This document shows positions 8,244 through 18,705 of a stretch of DNA of 64,000 nt, piece after piece (positions within the stretch are counted from its first letter, which is position 1; each line of letters begins with the position of its first letter). The stretch lies in assembly GCA_016715465.1 (NCBI GenBank), contig JADKAA010000029.1, forward strand, positions 372,001 to 436,000, read 5' to 3'. The position numbers and the translations under genes were made by a program. This stretch comes from Saprospiraceae bacterium. GTDB taxonomy: Bacteria > Bacteroidota > Bacteroidia > Chitinophagales > Saprospiraceae. The notes below the pieces were generated by a model. The model saw only the letters and a program-made list of their open reading frames with translations, searched no databases and was not told the DNA's origin.

Positions 8244-9241
8244 TTAGCGGAGAATATTGAAAACGAGTTCGGTCAACAACTGCCCATCATCTTTACTTTT
8301 ATTATAAACTCCTTTCGATTCAAGATCTACTGACCTGATGATCAGCAGAATTTCACGCAACTTATCGAGGGAGTAGTTTCTGGCCACCTGCTTATAATCT
8401 TTGACGAAAAAAGACGAAGTCAATCCCAGTTTTTTCTGAAGCACTGCATCACCATCCCCGAGATTTTGGACAGCAATCATGGCTTTTTGGAAATAATTAA
8501 ACAAATTAATGACGGTGAGTTGAATCGGATTTTCTTTTGGGTTGTTGGCAAAATACCTGGCGATCAGGAATGATTTTGCCCTGTTTTTCTCCCCCAGTGC
8601 TTTCTGGAGCTCAAATACATTAAATTCCTTGCTGATTCCAATCTGATCCTGGACCATTTCTATGGTAAGCTTTGAACCCTTAGATACACCTATGGCTAAT
8701 TTGTCGACTTCATTGGCAATTTTTGACAGATCATTACCCAGATAATCTGCCAGCATTTGGGCTATTTTATCATCCATCGCAATGCCCTTTTGCTTACCAT
8801 ATTGGAGAATCCACGCAGGAAGTTGGTTTTCGTAAAGCTTTTTCGACTCAAAAACCCCATGGTCATTCATTGCCTTTGCAAGCGCAAGTCTTTTGTCAAA
8901 AGATTTATGCTTATGCACGAGGACTACCACTGAATGAGGCACCGGTTTTTGGCATAGTCTGCCATATCTTTAAGGGTTTTCATATCCTGAGCCTCCTTAA
9001 CGATAACCACCCTTTTATCTGACATTAATGGAAACTGCCTCGCTTCATCGATTATGGTCTTATAATCAATATCTTTTCCAAAAAAGATACTTTGGTTGAA
9101 AGCACGCGCAGCCTCGGGCAGCAGATTTTCTTCCATCCAGTCAACCAGCCGATCTATGAAATACGGCTCATCTCCGTGTAATAAATATATATTTTGGTGC
9201 TTGCCAGCCTTTAATTCAGCCAGGATTTGTTCAAAGTTCAC
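8244..9241 (-). CDS. holA: DNA polymerase III delta subunit, frameshifted as assembled
   Basis: Two frames, 9241-8924 and 8942-8244, join into one delta subunit of about 332 residues. The N-terminal part carries NIYLLHGDEPYFIDRL, the usual HolA opening; the second part holds the middle helical region (MLADYLGNDLSKIANEVDKLA) and the C-terminal collar domain. Delta opens the beta clamp within the clamp loader. The break is near 8944: restoring one C turns NRCLIQW-stop into NPVPHSVVVLVHKH. HolA is essential, so a real null is very unlikely. The start is GTG at 9241, overlapping the ferritin TGA (GTGA), which suggests translational coupling. Confidence 0.88.
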
Positions 9242-9753
9242 TGAGGCGTTGATTTGTCAGCCATCCCAACCTGAAGTATGTCTCTATCAAACAAATACAG
9301 TCCACCTTTGTCGTCTCCAATCATCTCCAGCTTGTCGTTTAACACCCTGGCAAGTCGCTCTTCTTCGATTTGTTCTGCTACATACCATTGCAAAAAATTA
9401 TGGGTGGCATAGTCGCGTTCCTCCAGGGCGATATCAACCAGGCCATTGATGGATTCTGAAACTTTGATTTCGTGGTGCAGCAATTCCTTAAAAGCGTGAC
9501 GAATGGAATTAAAAGAAAGATTGGGTTGCTCCAAAGCAGGCACACTCGCGAACCCTCCCCTTTCATTGATAAAATGAATGAGTTTTAGCATATGCATTCT
9601 TTCTTCATCGCTGTGCCTGAAAAAAAACTGCGTAACACCATCGAATCCAGGTTGGATTTCAGCCCAGGAACCCATTGCCAAATAAGCCTGGCTGGATTGA
9701 GCCTCTATTAAAATCTGACCATTGAGGGCATCCTGCATCCTTTTACTTAACAT
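9238..9753 (-). CDS. ftnA: bacterial non-heme ferritin
   Basis: 171 residues with the four-helix ferritin fold. Ferroxidase-centre residues are visible: E17 in ILIEAQSSQAYLAM, the Glu pair and His of SDEERMHML near residues 49-54, and the EQIEEE block near residues 127-132. Acts in the cytoplasm to oxidise Fe(II) and store iron. First gene of a two-gene unit whose stop overlaps the holA start. Family assignment is firm; the ftnA symbol follows the non-heme, non-Dps type. Confidence 0.93.
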   Translation of the reverse strand: MLSKRMQDALNGQILIEAQSSQAYLAMGSWAEIQPGFDGVTQFFFRHSDEERMHMLKLIHFINERGGFASVPALEQPNLSFNSIRHAFKELLHHEIKVSESINGLVDIALEERDYATHNFLQWYVAEQIEEERLARVLNDKLEMIGDDKGGLYLFDRDILQVGMADKSTPQ

Positions 9754-9871
9754 AATTATGTGGTTTTATTTAATGGCAAAATTAGCAAATAAACACCTAA
9801 AACGGCATCAGTGTTTATAAAAATCCACATGAAAGCAAAGAATGGAACTGCCTGTGTCCTCTCCATTATCG

Positions 9872-11419
9872 CTACATCCTTACAAATTTCTGAGTTCGAA
9901 TTCTGTTTCCCTGTGCAACCCTTACAAAATATAGACCAGGAAGGATGTCTTGTAACGAAATGCCCATTGTTACAGGCCCTTCGCCGATGGTTCTGCTCGA
10001 AACTGATTTAACTACGTACCCTCTCACATCAAAAATATCAACATCCGCCAGCTTACCGTTCGAATCAAATTCAAGATTGACATAGTCCTGGGCAGGGTTT
10101 GGACTTAAAGTGAGCTCCAGGGAAGAAACTTCTTCAGTGCCTGTACCAATGGCGCAATCTTTGAGAAACGGAATGTGTTGAAATTCTCTGAACAGTACCT
10201 GTTCAATACCTTCCTTGGGTGTTTTAAACCAATCCATGAGCAGGCTTGCATACACAGATCGGAAATCGTATTGCATAGGTACCCCTTCTTCATTGTCAAG
10301 CGGGTCACTTATTTGTGGATTCTGACCGTAAATTCCTGCATTAACACAACTTCCAAAAACAAACAATGGCGCCGCTGTACCGTGATCGGTACCAAAGCTA
10401 TCATTGGCTTTGATTCTTCTTCCAAATTCAGAAAAGGTCATGCCCACCACACGCTGATCAATGCCTAAAGCCACCAGATCGTCCTGAAAGTTTTTAATCG
10501 CATCGCCAAGACTTGCCAACAATTCGGCATGGGTTCCTGTGACCGGTTCTCCTCCCACCACCTGATTGGCATGCGTGTCATAACCGCCCTGACTTACCAC
10601 ATAGATTTTGGTTCTGAGACCACCTGAAATCAGATTTGCTACAATTTTAAGTTGGGCGGCCAGGTTGTTATCTTCCGCATAGGTGACCAGATTATTGCCC
10701 TTATCAAATGCTTCCAGCACTTGTGAAGAATATGCGTTGGTCTGTCTTACTACATCTTTCAGGTATGATAGTTCTGAGGAAAAGCAACTTCCATCGCTGT
10801 TGCCGGGAACTGTTTCATTGAGGCTTTTGATGTCTGCTTCACTGTTAACCGTAAAACTGTAGTTTGAAGCCTGACCCTGGCAAGTCTCAGATACGACGAA
10901 TCCAAGCGTAATGGCAAATGGATCCGGATTTTCTGCATTGGGGTAGCCATCAGGATAACCCGGATAATTGAGGTCAAAATACCTGCCCAGCCATCCGGTT
11001 GTTATATACTGTTCAGAGTCAGAAGCCGTGGTCCAAATATCAGTGGATCTGAAGTGTGACCGGTTTTGATTGGGGTAACCAACACTTTGCACTACAGACA
11101 TTAATCCATCTTTATATAATTGGTCAAAACCAGCAAGGGATTTATGAAAACCGTTTATCTGGCTTGTTTTTAACACCTCATTTTCCGGCAGCAGGATATT
11201 TGCTCTGGCTTTGACCAATGCGTCATATTGATCAAGCGGTATGAAAGTGTTCAAACCATCATTTCCTCCGTTGAGTTGCACGAGCACCAAAACTTTATCG
11301 TCATCCGGATTTACAAGCGTGGCAAGGCTGCTTTTGGCAATGGCGGTTACCTCCATTCCCCTCAGCAATACAGGCAGGGTCATCAGGGATCCCGTTTGTA
11401 TAAATGTTCTTCTTTTCAT
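9872..11419 (-). CDS. DUF1501 protein with T9SS sorting domain
   Basis: 515 residues. N-terminus MKRRTFIQTGSLMTLPVLL is a Tat-like leader with the RR pair. Residues about 40-410 are DUF1501, including VQLNGGNDGLNTFIPLD, SEFGRRIKAN and GTDHGTAAPLFVFG, features shared with the alkaline-phosphatase/sulfatase-like superfamily. The C-terminal 80 residues are a T9SS type A sorting domain (LSPNPAQDYVNLEF ... GLYFVRVAQGN). It lies 34 nt downstream of a DUF1800 gene, the conserved partner in Bacteroidota and Planctomycetota. No function has been established for the pair; surface location is inferred from the sorting domain. Confidence 0.9.
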   Translation of the reverse strand: MKRRTFIQTGSLMTLPVLLRGMEVTAIAKSSLATLVNPDDDKVLVLVQLNGGNDGLNTFIPLDQYDALVKARANILLPENEVLKTSQINGFHKSLAGFDQLYKDGLMSVVQSVGYPNQNRSHFRSTDIWTTASDSEQYITTGWLGRYFDLNYPGYPDGYPNAENPDPFAITLGFVVSETCQGQASNYSFTVNSEADIKSLNETVPGNSDGSCFSSELSYLKDVVRQTNAYSSQVLEAFDKGNNLVTYAEDNNLAAQLKIVANLISGGLRTKIYVVSQGGYDTHANQVVGGEPVTGTHAELLASLGDAIKNFQDDLVALGIDQRVVGMTFSEFGRRIKANDSFGTDHGTAAPLFVFGSCVNAGIYGQNPQISDPLDNEEGVPMQYDFRSVYASLLMDWFKTPKEGIEQVLFREFQHIPFLKDCAIGTGTEEVSSLELTLSPNPAQDYVNLEFDSNGKLADVDIFDVRGYVVKSVSSRTIGEGPVTMGISLQDILPGLYFVRVAQGNRIRTQKFVRM

Positions 11420-11453
11420 TTTTATACTATTTAACGTAAGTGAGGAAATGGAT

Positions 11454-13103
11454 TTAGCAAAGCTGATATTCTGGCATCTTCATCATGTAATTGAATAAAT
11501 TTCTCAATTTACCTTCCACTGACCGTCGAAGATTCAGGTCCGTTGGATTGGCAAGGTGATCTTCATATTCTACAGTCCATTCGTAGTCCGGGAGTCCGGG
11601 AATCATGAGTTCTTTTAAGGTGGCCAGCTGATTTTCGCTTAGTGGTTTCGCAAGCAAGACAAGGGCAAGGTCATTGATGAGTGTTTCAATGTCAACAGGA
11701 TTGGAAAAACCTTTAATCACTGCCAATACATCAATGTCAAGTCTAATTCCCCTGGTATTGAGGTTTGTGGTGGTAAGCGCATCGGTGTATGACTTCCTTA
11801 AGGGAAGAGTCACACTGTTGATCCACGTCTGATAAAATAAAGGCTCCTGATAATATGCTTTCCAACCCGCCACACTGGGAATGTCAAAATACCTCATTTG
11901 CAGTAAGGCCCCGAATTGAAAAAATGAGTTCCATGTGTTGTATTGTTGTGCCAGATCACCTGTAACTTTTGTACCGGTCTGATTGGTGGCTGAAGCAACA
12001 AAGTCAAGTGGGTGTTTGATCATACAACCAAAATCCGAATAAAAATGCGCACTGGAAAACAGGGCCACTAAGGCTGGTTTGAGGTTGTAGCCATTATCGC
12101 GAATAATTTGAGCCATTGGCTCAATCACTGTGGTTTCGATATTTGCATCAATCTGATAATATACAAACCAACGGTAAAGCTTTCTGGCAATGAATCGCGA
12201 CACCTCATCCTGAGTGAATATTATATCGATAAGGGTTTTGTATTCTTCTGCACCTCCATTGTTGATGGTGGCATTATTAAACCTGTGGCTTAACTTTTTT
12301 TGCGTAATGTCGTGCTGGTTTGGCCTGAAGGTTGAAGTGACCAAATCCACATTGGGATTTCTAAAACCTACATCGGTCCAACCAGTAAGCACTCTGGCAA
12401 TGGCAAGGACATCTACTTCAGTATAATGTGTGTAGTCACCGGGACCTGCTATCGGCCCTTTACCAATGGTGAATAGTTCCAGCAATTCTCTCGCAAAGTT
12501 TTCATTTGGAGCATTTTTAGTATTCTGGTTGCCATTGAGGTATCGAAGCATTGCCGGATCAATGGTCATCTTTTTGGCAAATTCTTTGAAGTTTCCTAAG
12601 GGATCCTGGCGAAAAGTGTCGATATATTTATAGTAATATCGAGCATCATTGATGTCGGAAACTACAAAATGATTGTGCCAGAAAAGCGTCATTTTTTCCC
12701 TGACATTCATTTCTTTGGCCATCATTCTACCCATGGTCCAGCCGAAAAGGGATCGATATCGATAGTTGTTCGTATTGTTTACAGGATCGTGACCCTTATT
12801 GACCCAGGTTGCGCCAATCGGCACCTTGGGGTCAGACTCAAAATCATAATTAACCGGAGGATCCGCTACCGGACCAAAATTGGTGAGGATATCTATGGAC
12901 TTATCCATGCCCTGGGCAGTAAATTGAGCGATGTCGTGGTACTCTGCTCCAAAAACCGTTCTGCGCAACAGATGTGCAGAATGCTGTTTTGTCCACGGCC
13001 CTGTAAATTTTTCCAGACCCAGTGGTGGCATTACGGCACTTTTGACCGCATTTTTCTGATTTTTAGAACCGGACAACGAATTCAAGAATGACCGTCTTTG
13101 CAT
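11454..13103 (-). CDS. DUF1800 protein
   Basis: 549 residues. Typical DUF1800 blocks: AHLLRRTVFGA near the N-terminus, REKMTLFWHNHFVVS, NENFARELLELFTIG, VLAIARVLTGWT and FIARKLYRWFVY. The start MQRRSFLNSLSG has an RR pair but lacks a clear hydrophobic stretch, so export is uncertain; there is no C-terminal T9SS domain. Precedes the DUF1501 gene by 34 nt, the standard order of this pair. Role unknown. Confidence 0.9.
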   Translation of the reverse strand: MQRRSFLNSLSGSKNQKNAVKSAVMPPLGLEKFTGPWTKQHSAHLLRRTVFGAEYHDIAQFTAQGMDKSIDILTNFGPVADPPVNYDFESDPKVPIGATWVNKGHDPVNNTNNYRYRSLFGWTMGRMMAKEMNVREKMTLFWHNHFVVSDINDARYYYKYIDTFRQDPLGNFKEFAKKMTIDPAMLRYLNGNQNTKNAPNENFARELLELFTIGKGPIAGPGDYTHYTEVDVLAIARVLTGWTDVGFRNPNVDLVTSTFRPNQHDITQKKLSHRFNNATINNGGAEEYKTLIDIIFTQDEVSRFIARKLYRWFVYYQIDANIETTVIEPMAQIIRDNGYNLKPALVALFSSAHFYSDFGCMIKHPLDFVASATNQTGTKVTGDLAQQYNTWNSFFQFGALLQMRYFDIPSVAGWKAYYQEPLFYQTWINSVTLPLRKSYTDALTTTNLNTRGIRLDIDVLAVIKGFSNPVDIETLINDLALVLLAKPLSENQLATLKELMIPGLPDYEWTVEYEDHLANPTDLNLRRSVEGKLRNLFNYMMKMPEYQLC

Positions 13104-13200
13104 GGTATAAGGTTTTAAATTCGAAATATATTAAAGGTAAACTTCCAGATATTGACTTTTAAAAAATGGAAAAGTTTAATAAGGTAAAAATAAATTTTTT

Positions 13201-13857
13201 CTACTGAAACAACAAGCTGCCAATACGAACCATATTGGCTCCTTCTTCTATCGCAATATCATAATCTCCCGACATACCCATTGACAGGATATTAAAAAAT
13301 TCCATTCCGTTGCCACTGCTTTCAATTAAATCCATATAAATTTTATGCAGTCCTGCAAATTCCGACCTTACCACTTCCCTGTCCGGGGTAAGACTGGCCA
13401 TACCCATAAGGCCCCTAACCACAATGTGGGGGTATTTACCACTTTGATATATTGTAAGGGCGATTTTTAGTTCAGCTAAAGAAAAACCATACTTACTTTC
13501 TTCTTGTGCAATTTTTACCTGTAACAATACATTGACTTTAAGCTTTTGTTTTTCTGCCTCTTCATTTAGCAGGGATAACAATTCAATAGAATCTGCACTG
13601 TGGATGAGTTTCACATGGGGAAGTAATTGTTTTACTTTATTTTTCTGAAGATGACCTATTAAATGCCATTCAATGTCAGCGGGCAGGAGTAGCTTTTTTA
13701 CCAATAATTCCTGCACCCTGTTCTCTCCAAAAATGCGTTGCCCCAAATTATATATTTCCATTATTTGCCCTGCGGTCCTTGTTTTGGAAACAGCCACCAG
13801 TGCAGCATCGTGGCTCGATACAAATTTGGAAACCTTTATGTAACCGTCTGAACTCAT
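13201..13857 (-). CDS. YggS/PROSC family pyridoxal-phosphate homeostasis protein
   Basis: 218 residues, a TIM-barrel PLP-binding protein. Lys25 in VAVSKTR is the PLP-binding lysine; other blocks are FGENRVQEL, WHLIGHLQKNK and the phosphate-binding C-terminus LSMGMSGDYDIAIEEGANMVRIGS. The family controls PLP levels and amino acid balance without a known catalytic role. Its ATG overlaps the stop of the FG-GAP protein gene (ATGA), so it is translationally coupled to an unrelated secreted protein. Confidence 0.92.
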   Translation of the reverse strand: MSSDGYIKVSKFVSSHDAALVAVSKTRTAGQIMEIYNLGQRIFGENRVQELLVKKLLLPADIEWHLIGHLQKNKVKQLLPHVKLIHSADSIELLSLLNEEAEKQKLKVNVLLQVKIAQEESKYGFSLAELKIALTIYQSGKYPHIVVRGLMGMASLTPDREVVRSEFAGLHKIYMDLIESSGNGMEFFNILSMGMSGDYDIAIEEGANMVRIGSLLFQ

Positions 13858-15952
13858 AGTTTTATAAATTGCAGATGAGTGAATCGACCAATGTTGTCAA
13901 TAAGTTTTATGTGGTAAACACCAGACCTTAAAACGGTTAACTCTATATGATTGACATCCTTTTTAAGCTTACCTGTCATTACTATGTTTCCTATGACATT
14001 GGTAAATGTAAAATCCATGACCTCAGGGGAAACGATGGTCAACAACTCAGATGCCGGGTTGGGATATAATTGCACTGACATCCGGTCATTTTCCGGCTGC
14101 TTTACTGACACTACATCAGATCTATACGGTGTATGAAAAAAGGTGAGTCCACCTGCGAAATTACCCAATACGAGATCCAGAAAACCATCATGATCTATAT
14201 CTGCGATTTCTGTTGTCAACTTGAAGCCATGCCTGATGTGTCCTGCGTTGCTTTCAATCAGTTGTAGTTTTCCTGCTCCTGACGATGGAAGCCACTCGTA
14301 AAGGCTTAAACGGCCGTCTTCAAAACCGATGTAACATAAGGTACTTCCTTCCTGTTTAAAAAAAACAGGGCTGTTGTTGAATGTATAAAAATCTGTAACG
14401 GTAAATAACGAGCCAAAATTTCTGGTATCAGGTACAGTGGGGAAATCAGGATTTGAAGACGTGCCTCTGTTCATAAACAGATTCAATTCGTTGTTTTGCT
14501 CACCCATGAGTAAATCAATGACACCATCGTTGTTGACATCAAACAATTCAGGTTTGGCATCCTGGCCTACAAAAATGTCTTTGTAGGGATAGACATAGGA
14601 AAAACTGGCTTCCGCGCCTGGTCCGGCTACATTTGTAAAAAAATACAACTGTCCATTACCTTCCCCAATCATCAAATCCAAATCGCCATCTCCATCCATA
14701 TCTACAAGATTGGGAGAAAGCGCAGTAGGAAAAGAGGTAAGCGATGACATAGTGAGGTAATCGTCGCTGATGAGTGTAAATTCGGGTATGTTCCGGGTTC
14801 CGGTATTTCGGTAGTAAAAGATTCTGCTCTCTTTTTGATTATCGGCCGTATAAATACCATTTGAGCCCACCAGAAGGTCAGGCAATCCATCCCCGGAAAT
14901 ATCTCCAACGGCAGGATCACTCTTGGCACCTACAGATATCATGTTGTCAACCAGGAATGACTTTGAATAAAGTATAAAGTCAGGATCACAGTCTGTGCCT
15001 TCATTAAGGTAAAGCCAGATGTGGTTTGTATTCCTGCCACCATCTGTTTCATTTGGGGTAACGATCAAATCCCTTTTACCATCGTTGTTGACATCCAAAT
15101 AAAAGGAGGCCAGGAAGATGGGAATATCTATGGACGTGTCATACGATGGAAATTGCCCGTCCTGTGCCGTAATCCAGGCATCTGTTTTAGTTCCCCCATT
15201 TCGAAGGAAGATCATTTTGTCATTCGCAATGTCACCTATCAGCAAGTCAAGGTCGCCGTCACAATCCTCATCAAACGGCATAACCGTGGATCCTGAATGG
15301 CGGGTCCCTCCCGTTCCGGCTTCAACCACCCCATTCTTTCCATAGCCAGGTTTTTATAATAGGTAAGGAAGGATCCATCAATTTCAAAGGCCAGGATATC
15401 GGTATCTCCGTCATCATCTACATCAAAAATCCCGGGAATGTCTGTAAGGGCATTGTACAAATTGGTAAACTGGCTTCCCGCTTTAATGGCCAATACGTTA
15501 TAAAAAGGAGTGTTCATTCTGGAAAATGAAAGTAAGCCACCCTGTCGTTTTCCACGCCAGACTTCAATTCCTGCTATTCCAGGTGTTGTGGGCAGGCAAA
15601 AGAGGTCTTCAATGCCATCTTTATTAAAATCATAAAGCATGGCCCAGTTTTTCATCACGGGAAAAATATTTTCATATTCCGGGGCATAGCGGTAAGCGAT
15701 GCCTTCAGATTCGTCAAGGTTTATAAAACATAAACTTCGACCGGAGGTATGGTCGAAGGCATAAATGTCCTTGATGCCATCTCCATTAAAATCAATGTTT
15801 GAAAACCGTGCATTTCTGAGTCCTCCGGTGAGGGCAAGACTCAATTTTTTGCCATTCACATAAAAATCCGGAAAGAAGGGTTGATAATCCTGACCGGTCA
15901 CACCCGTAATGCTAATTAATATACCGAAAACAATAATACATATATATCTCAT
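13854..15952 (-). CDS. FG-GAP repeat protein with T9SS sorting domain, frameshifted as assembled
   Basis: Frames 15952-15239 and 15329-13854 combine to about 700 residues. Signal peptide (ends ITGVTGQ). At least five FG-GAP/VCBS-type units follow, each with a calcium-binding D-x-D/N-x-D-G run such as DFNGDGIKDIYAFD, DVDDDGDTDILAF, DISGDGLPDLLVGS, DMDGDGDLDLMIGE and DVNNDGVIDLLMGE, predicting a beta-propeller. The C-terminus is T9SS type A (LYPNPASELLTI). Near 15329-15332 one missing C in the CCCC run (G on the coding strand) breaks the frame; restoring it gives ERMGVVEAGTGG. Probably a surface adhesion or binding protein; function not known. Confidence 0.85.
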
Positions 15953-16171
15953 TATAAAAGAATTGTATTCAAATATTATACGTCAATGTAAAGTTACCAT
16001 AAAATTACGGACCTTTTGATGACTTCTTTTAATATCATAGTAAATTAACTAAATTATTCCAATTTTGCCGAAAGAGCCAAAATTAGATACACTAATTTTA
16101 TTTTAGCCGACACTTTATTGCATTTGATTGGTGATGCCAACCGAGCATAGCGACTCTTAATATTTTTAACT

Positions 16172-16179
16172 TATATTTG
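16172..16179 (+). promoter_or_regulatory. Bacteroidota -7 promoter box
   Basis: TATATTTG, an exact TAnnTTTG match, 28 nt before the ATG of the choice-of-anchor B gene. No convincing TTG element about 20 nt upstream. Confidence 0.55.
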
Positions 16180-16207
16180 TGGCCATTCTAAAATTAAAAT
16201 AGTTTTC

Positions 16208-18592
16208 ATGCTTTACCCTTTTACCCTCAGGTCACTAATGATGTCCCTGCTTTTTTCATTCCCAGCATTAATTTCAATTCAAGCCCAGGCTATTGAGAAT
16301 ATGGTTTTACGATCTCATATTGATTTCGGTGAAGCCGGTTCCGGAATTTGGGGACATACCGATGCCAATGGCATTGAATATGCAGTTATTGGAACCAAAA
16401 CAGCGATTCGCATTTTATCGCTCGAGGATCCATCCAACCCCGTTGAGCGATTGGTCATTCCAGGTGCCAATAATTCGTGGCGTGAAATGAGGACTTGGGG
16501 CAATTATATTTATGTGACAACCGAAGGACCGGATGGAGTCACCATCATCGATGCAACCAATGCACCGGCGTCGTTCACTTGGAAACGATGGAAGCCAGCC
16601 ATTCCCAACACCATTTCTGACACCCTGCGCACTGTGCATAGCATCAATATGGATACACTAGGGTATTTGTATCTAAATGGGCACAATGTAGGTAGTCGCG
16701 GAGTGATCATATGTGACCTAAACCAAGATCCGTATAACCCTGAAATCATTGCCAATGTGGGCACCATATATACCCACGATTGTTATGCCAATGAAAAATA
16801 TTTGTTTACGGCTGATTTAGGCGGCGGCATCGGCATCTATGACCTTACAGACAGGTCAAATCCCAAATTCAAAACCAGATTCATTACCTCTTCTGCCTTT
16901 GCCCATAATGCCTGGACCTCACCAGATGGCAAATTGCTCTATACGACCGATGAAAGGTCAGGAGCATATCTTGATGTGTATGATATTTCTGACATTGGCA
17001 ATATAAAATTTATTAACAAGTACCGAAATGACGACAGCCAATTGGGAAGTGTTATTCCCCACAATACCTATGCAGTCGGTAACTATGCCGTCACCAGTTG
17101 GTACACCGATGGCATCCTAATTACGGACATGACACGACCCGACAACATTGTAAAGGTTGGTGAATATGACACCTATCTCACAGACAGCCAACTGCCTGCA
17201 AATGCCAATTGGTTTTTTGGTTGCTGGGGCGTATATCCTTACTTTAAATCCGGCACCATCATCGGCAGTGACATCAATGCCGGACTTTGGGTTTTTACGC
17301 CTACCTACCAAAGGGCCTGTTATCTGGAAGGCAATGTCAAATTGCAGAACCCTGATGGATCATTTCTTCCACTTTCAGGTGCAACCATCAGCATCCTCTC
17401 GGACAAGGTGGCACGCGATCAGTCAGACGCACAAGGAGAATACAAAACTGGTTTCTCAAAAGCCGGCATATACAAGGTGGCATTTGATCATCCTGAATTT
17501 CCCAAGGATACCGTTGAAGTAAGTTTAAATCATGGTGAAGTGACCTATCGTGATTTTATTGTCCAGGCTCAATTCCTAACTGGCAATGTGGTGGATGAGC
17601 TTGGCAATGCAATCGGCGGTGCAGGTTTATTATTGAAAAATGATGAAACCGGTTCCCATGTATCTGCAACAGCAGATACCAACGGACATTTTTCCTTTTC
17701 TGTTTCAACGGCCTCCAATTACCATATCCAGGCAGCGGCCTGGGGTTTTAAAGGTACGGAAGTGCCTGTGAATGGCTTAAATGGGTTAACCATCAAGCTG
17801 AAAACCGGATATGAGGATGATTTCTTTGCAGACCTGGGTTGGACAGTTCGTCAGAAAGCTGCTACGGGAAATTGGGAAAGGGTCATTCCCGAAGGAACCC
17901 AATTTCAAAATAACTTTGCCAACTGCAATGCCGACGATGTCAACGACATTGGCAACTATGCTTTTGTGACTGGGAATGGCGGTGGCAATGTCAGCGACAA
18001 TGATGTCGATAACGGTACCACTATTCTGGTAAGTCCTGTTTTCAATTTTTTAAATGCAGACTCGATGACATTGACATTCAGTTACTGGTTTTTTAATGCC
18101 GGGGGTAACGTAACACCAAATGATGCCCTTGAAATATGGCTTCATAATGGAGTAGATTCCCTTCGTTTAGACAGCATTACCTTGTCTCTCTCCACATGGA
18201 GAAATGCAAACTATACGCTGTCCAATGATGATATCGCCATAACAGAAAAAATGCAACTGGTATTGAAAATGGGTGACACCAGTCCCGGGCACCTGGTAGA
18301 GGCGGGTCTGGATAAATTCAGGGCTACTCCCCTCTTCAAGACAACTCAAACAGATGATGCTGCGCAAATTGATTTTACCATGAGGCCAAATCCAACCACG
18401 GGAACCCTTACCATAGATGTGTTGACATCCTGCAAAGCAATGATTTACGACTATTTTGGCAGGGTAATTTCTGAATATTCTTTATCAGTTGGCAGCAACG
18501 CTATTGATGTTTCCTCAATACCCAGTGGTAGTTACATGGTTAAAACAAACATCAGTAATAAAGCTGGAGCGATTAAGATGGTCAAACTATAA
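16208..18592 (+). CDS. choice-of-anchor B family T9SS-exported protein
   Basis: 794 residues. A signal peptide ends near IQAQA. Residues about 35-370 are LVIVD-type propeller repeats of the choice-of-anchor B family (VTTEGPDGVTIIDATN, GIGIYDLTDRSNPKF, YLDVYDISDIGNIKF). Two carboxypeptidase-regulatory-like beta domains follow (about 375-450 and 455-530), then a jelly-roll-like domain around residues 535-700 and a T9SS type A domain (MRPNPTTGTLTIDV ... SGSYMVKT). The second M pair (16238) is an alternative start. Surface or secreted; ligand unknown. Single-gene unit with a shared terminator after it. Confidence 0.85.
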   Translation: MLYPFTLRSLMMSLLFSFPALISIQAQAIENMVLRSHIDFGEAGSGIWGHTDANGIEYAVIGTKTAIRILSLEDPSNPVERLVIPGANNSWREMRTWGNYIYVTTEGPDGVTIIDATNAPASFTWKRWKPAIPNTISDTLRTVHSINMDTLGYLYLNGHNVGSRGVIICDLNQDPYNPEIIANVGTIYTHDCYANEKYLFTADLGGGIGIYDLTDRSNPKFKTRFITSSAFAHNAWTSPDGKLLYTTDERSGAYLDVYDISDIGNIKFINKYRNDDSQLGSVIPHNTYAVGNYAVTSWYTDGILITDMTRPDNIVKVGEYDTYLTDSQLPANANWFFGCWGVYPYFKSGTIIGSDINAGLWVFTPTYQRACYLEGNVKLQNPDGSFLPLSGATISILSDKVARDQSDAQGEYKTGFSKAGIYKVAFDHPEFPKDTVEVSLNHGEVTYRDFIVQAQFLTGNVVDELGNAIGGAGLLLKNDETGSHVSATADTNGHFSFSVSTASNYHIQAAAWGFKGTEVPVNGLNGLTIKLKTGYEDDFFADLGWTVRQKAATGNWERVIPEGTQFQNNFANCNADDVNDIGNYAFVTGNGGGNVSDNDVDNGTTILVSPVFNFLNADSMTLTFSYWFFNAGGNVTPNDALEIWLHNGVDSLRLDSITLSLSTWRNANYTLSNDDIAITEKMQLVLKMGDTSPGHLVEAGLDKFRATPLFKTTQTDDAAQIDFTMRPNPTTGTLTIDVLTSCKAMIYDYFGRVISEYSLSVGSNAIDVSSIPSGSYMVKTNISNKAGAIKMVKL

Positions 18593-18666
18593 AATACCCC
18601 CTGGCAAGGATAAGTTTGTAATGCATTTATTGATTTCAAGTCCGGGATTAATCCTAATTTGTAAAT

Positions 18667-18703
18667 AAAAAAAGGTCATTTGATTTCCAAATGACCTTTT
18701 TAT
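18667..18703. terminator. bidirectional intrinsic terminator
   Basis: AAAAAGGTCATTTG pairs with CAAATGACCTTTTT around ATTTC, with A tracts before and T tracts after, between two convergent genes. Confidence 0.85.
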
Positions 18704-18705
18704 AT

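Noticed and set aside
8924..8942. holA as a pseudogene
   Set aside because: The gene is essential and one base restores an uninterrupted delta subunit; the same kind of error recurs across the window.
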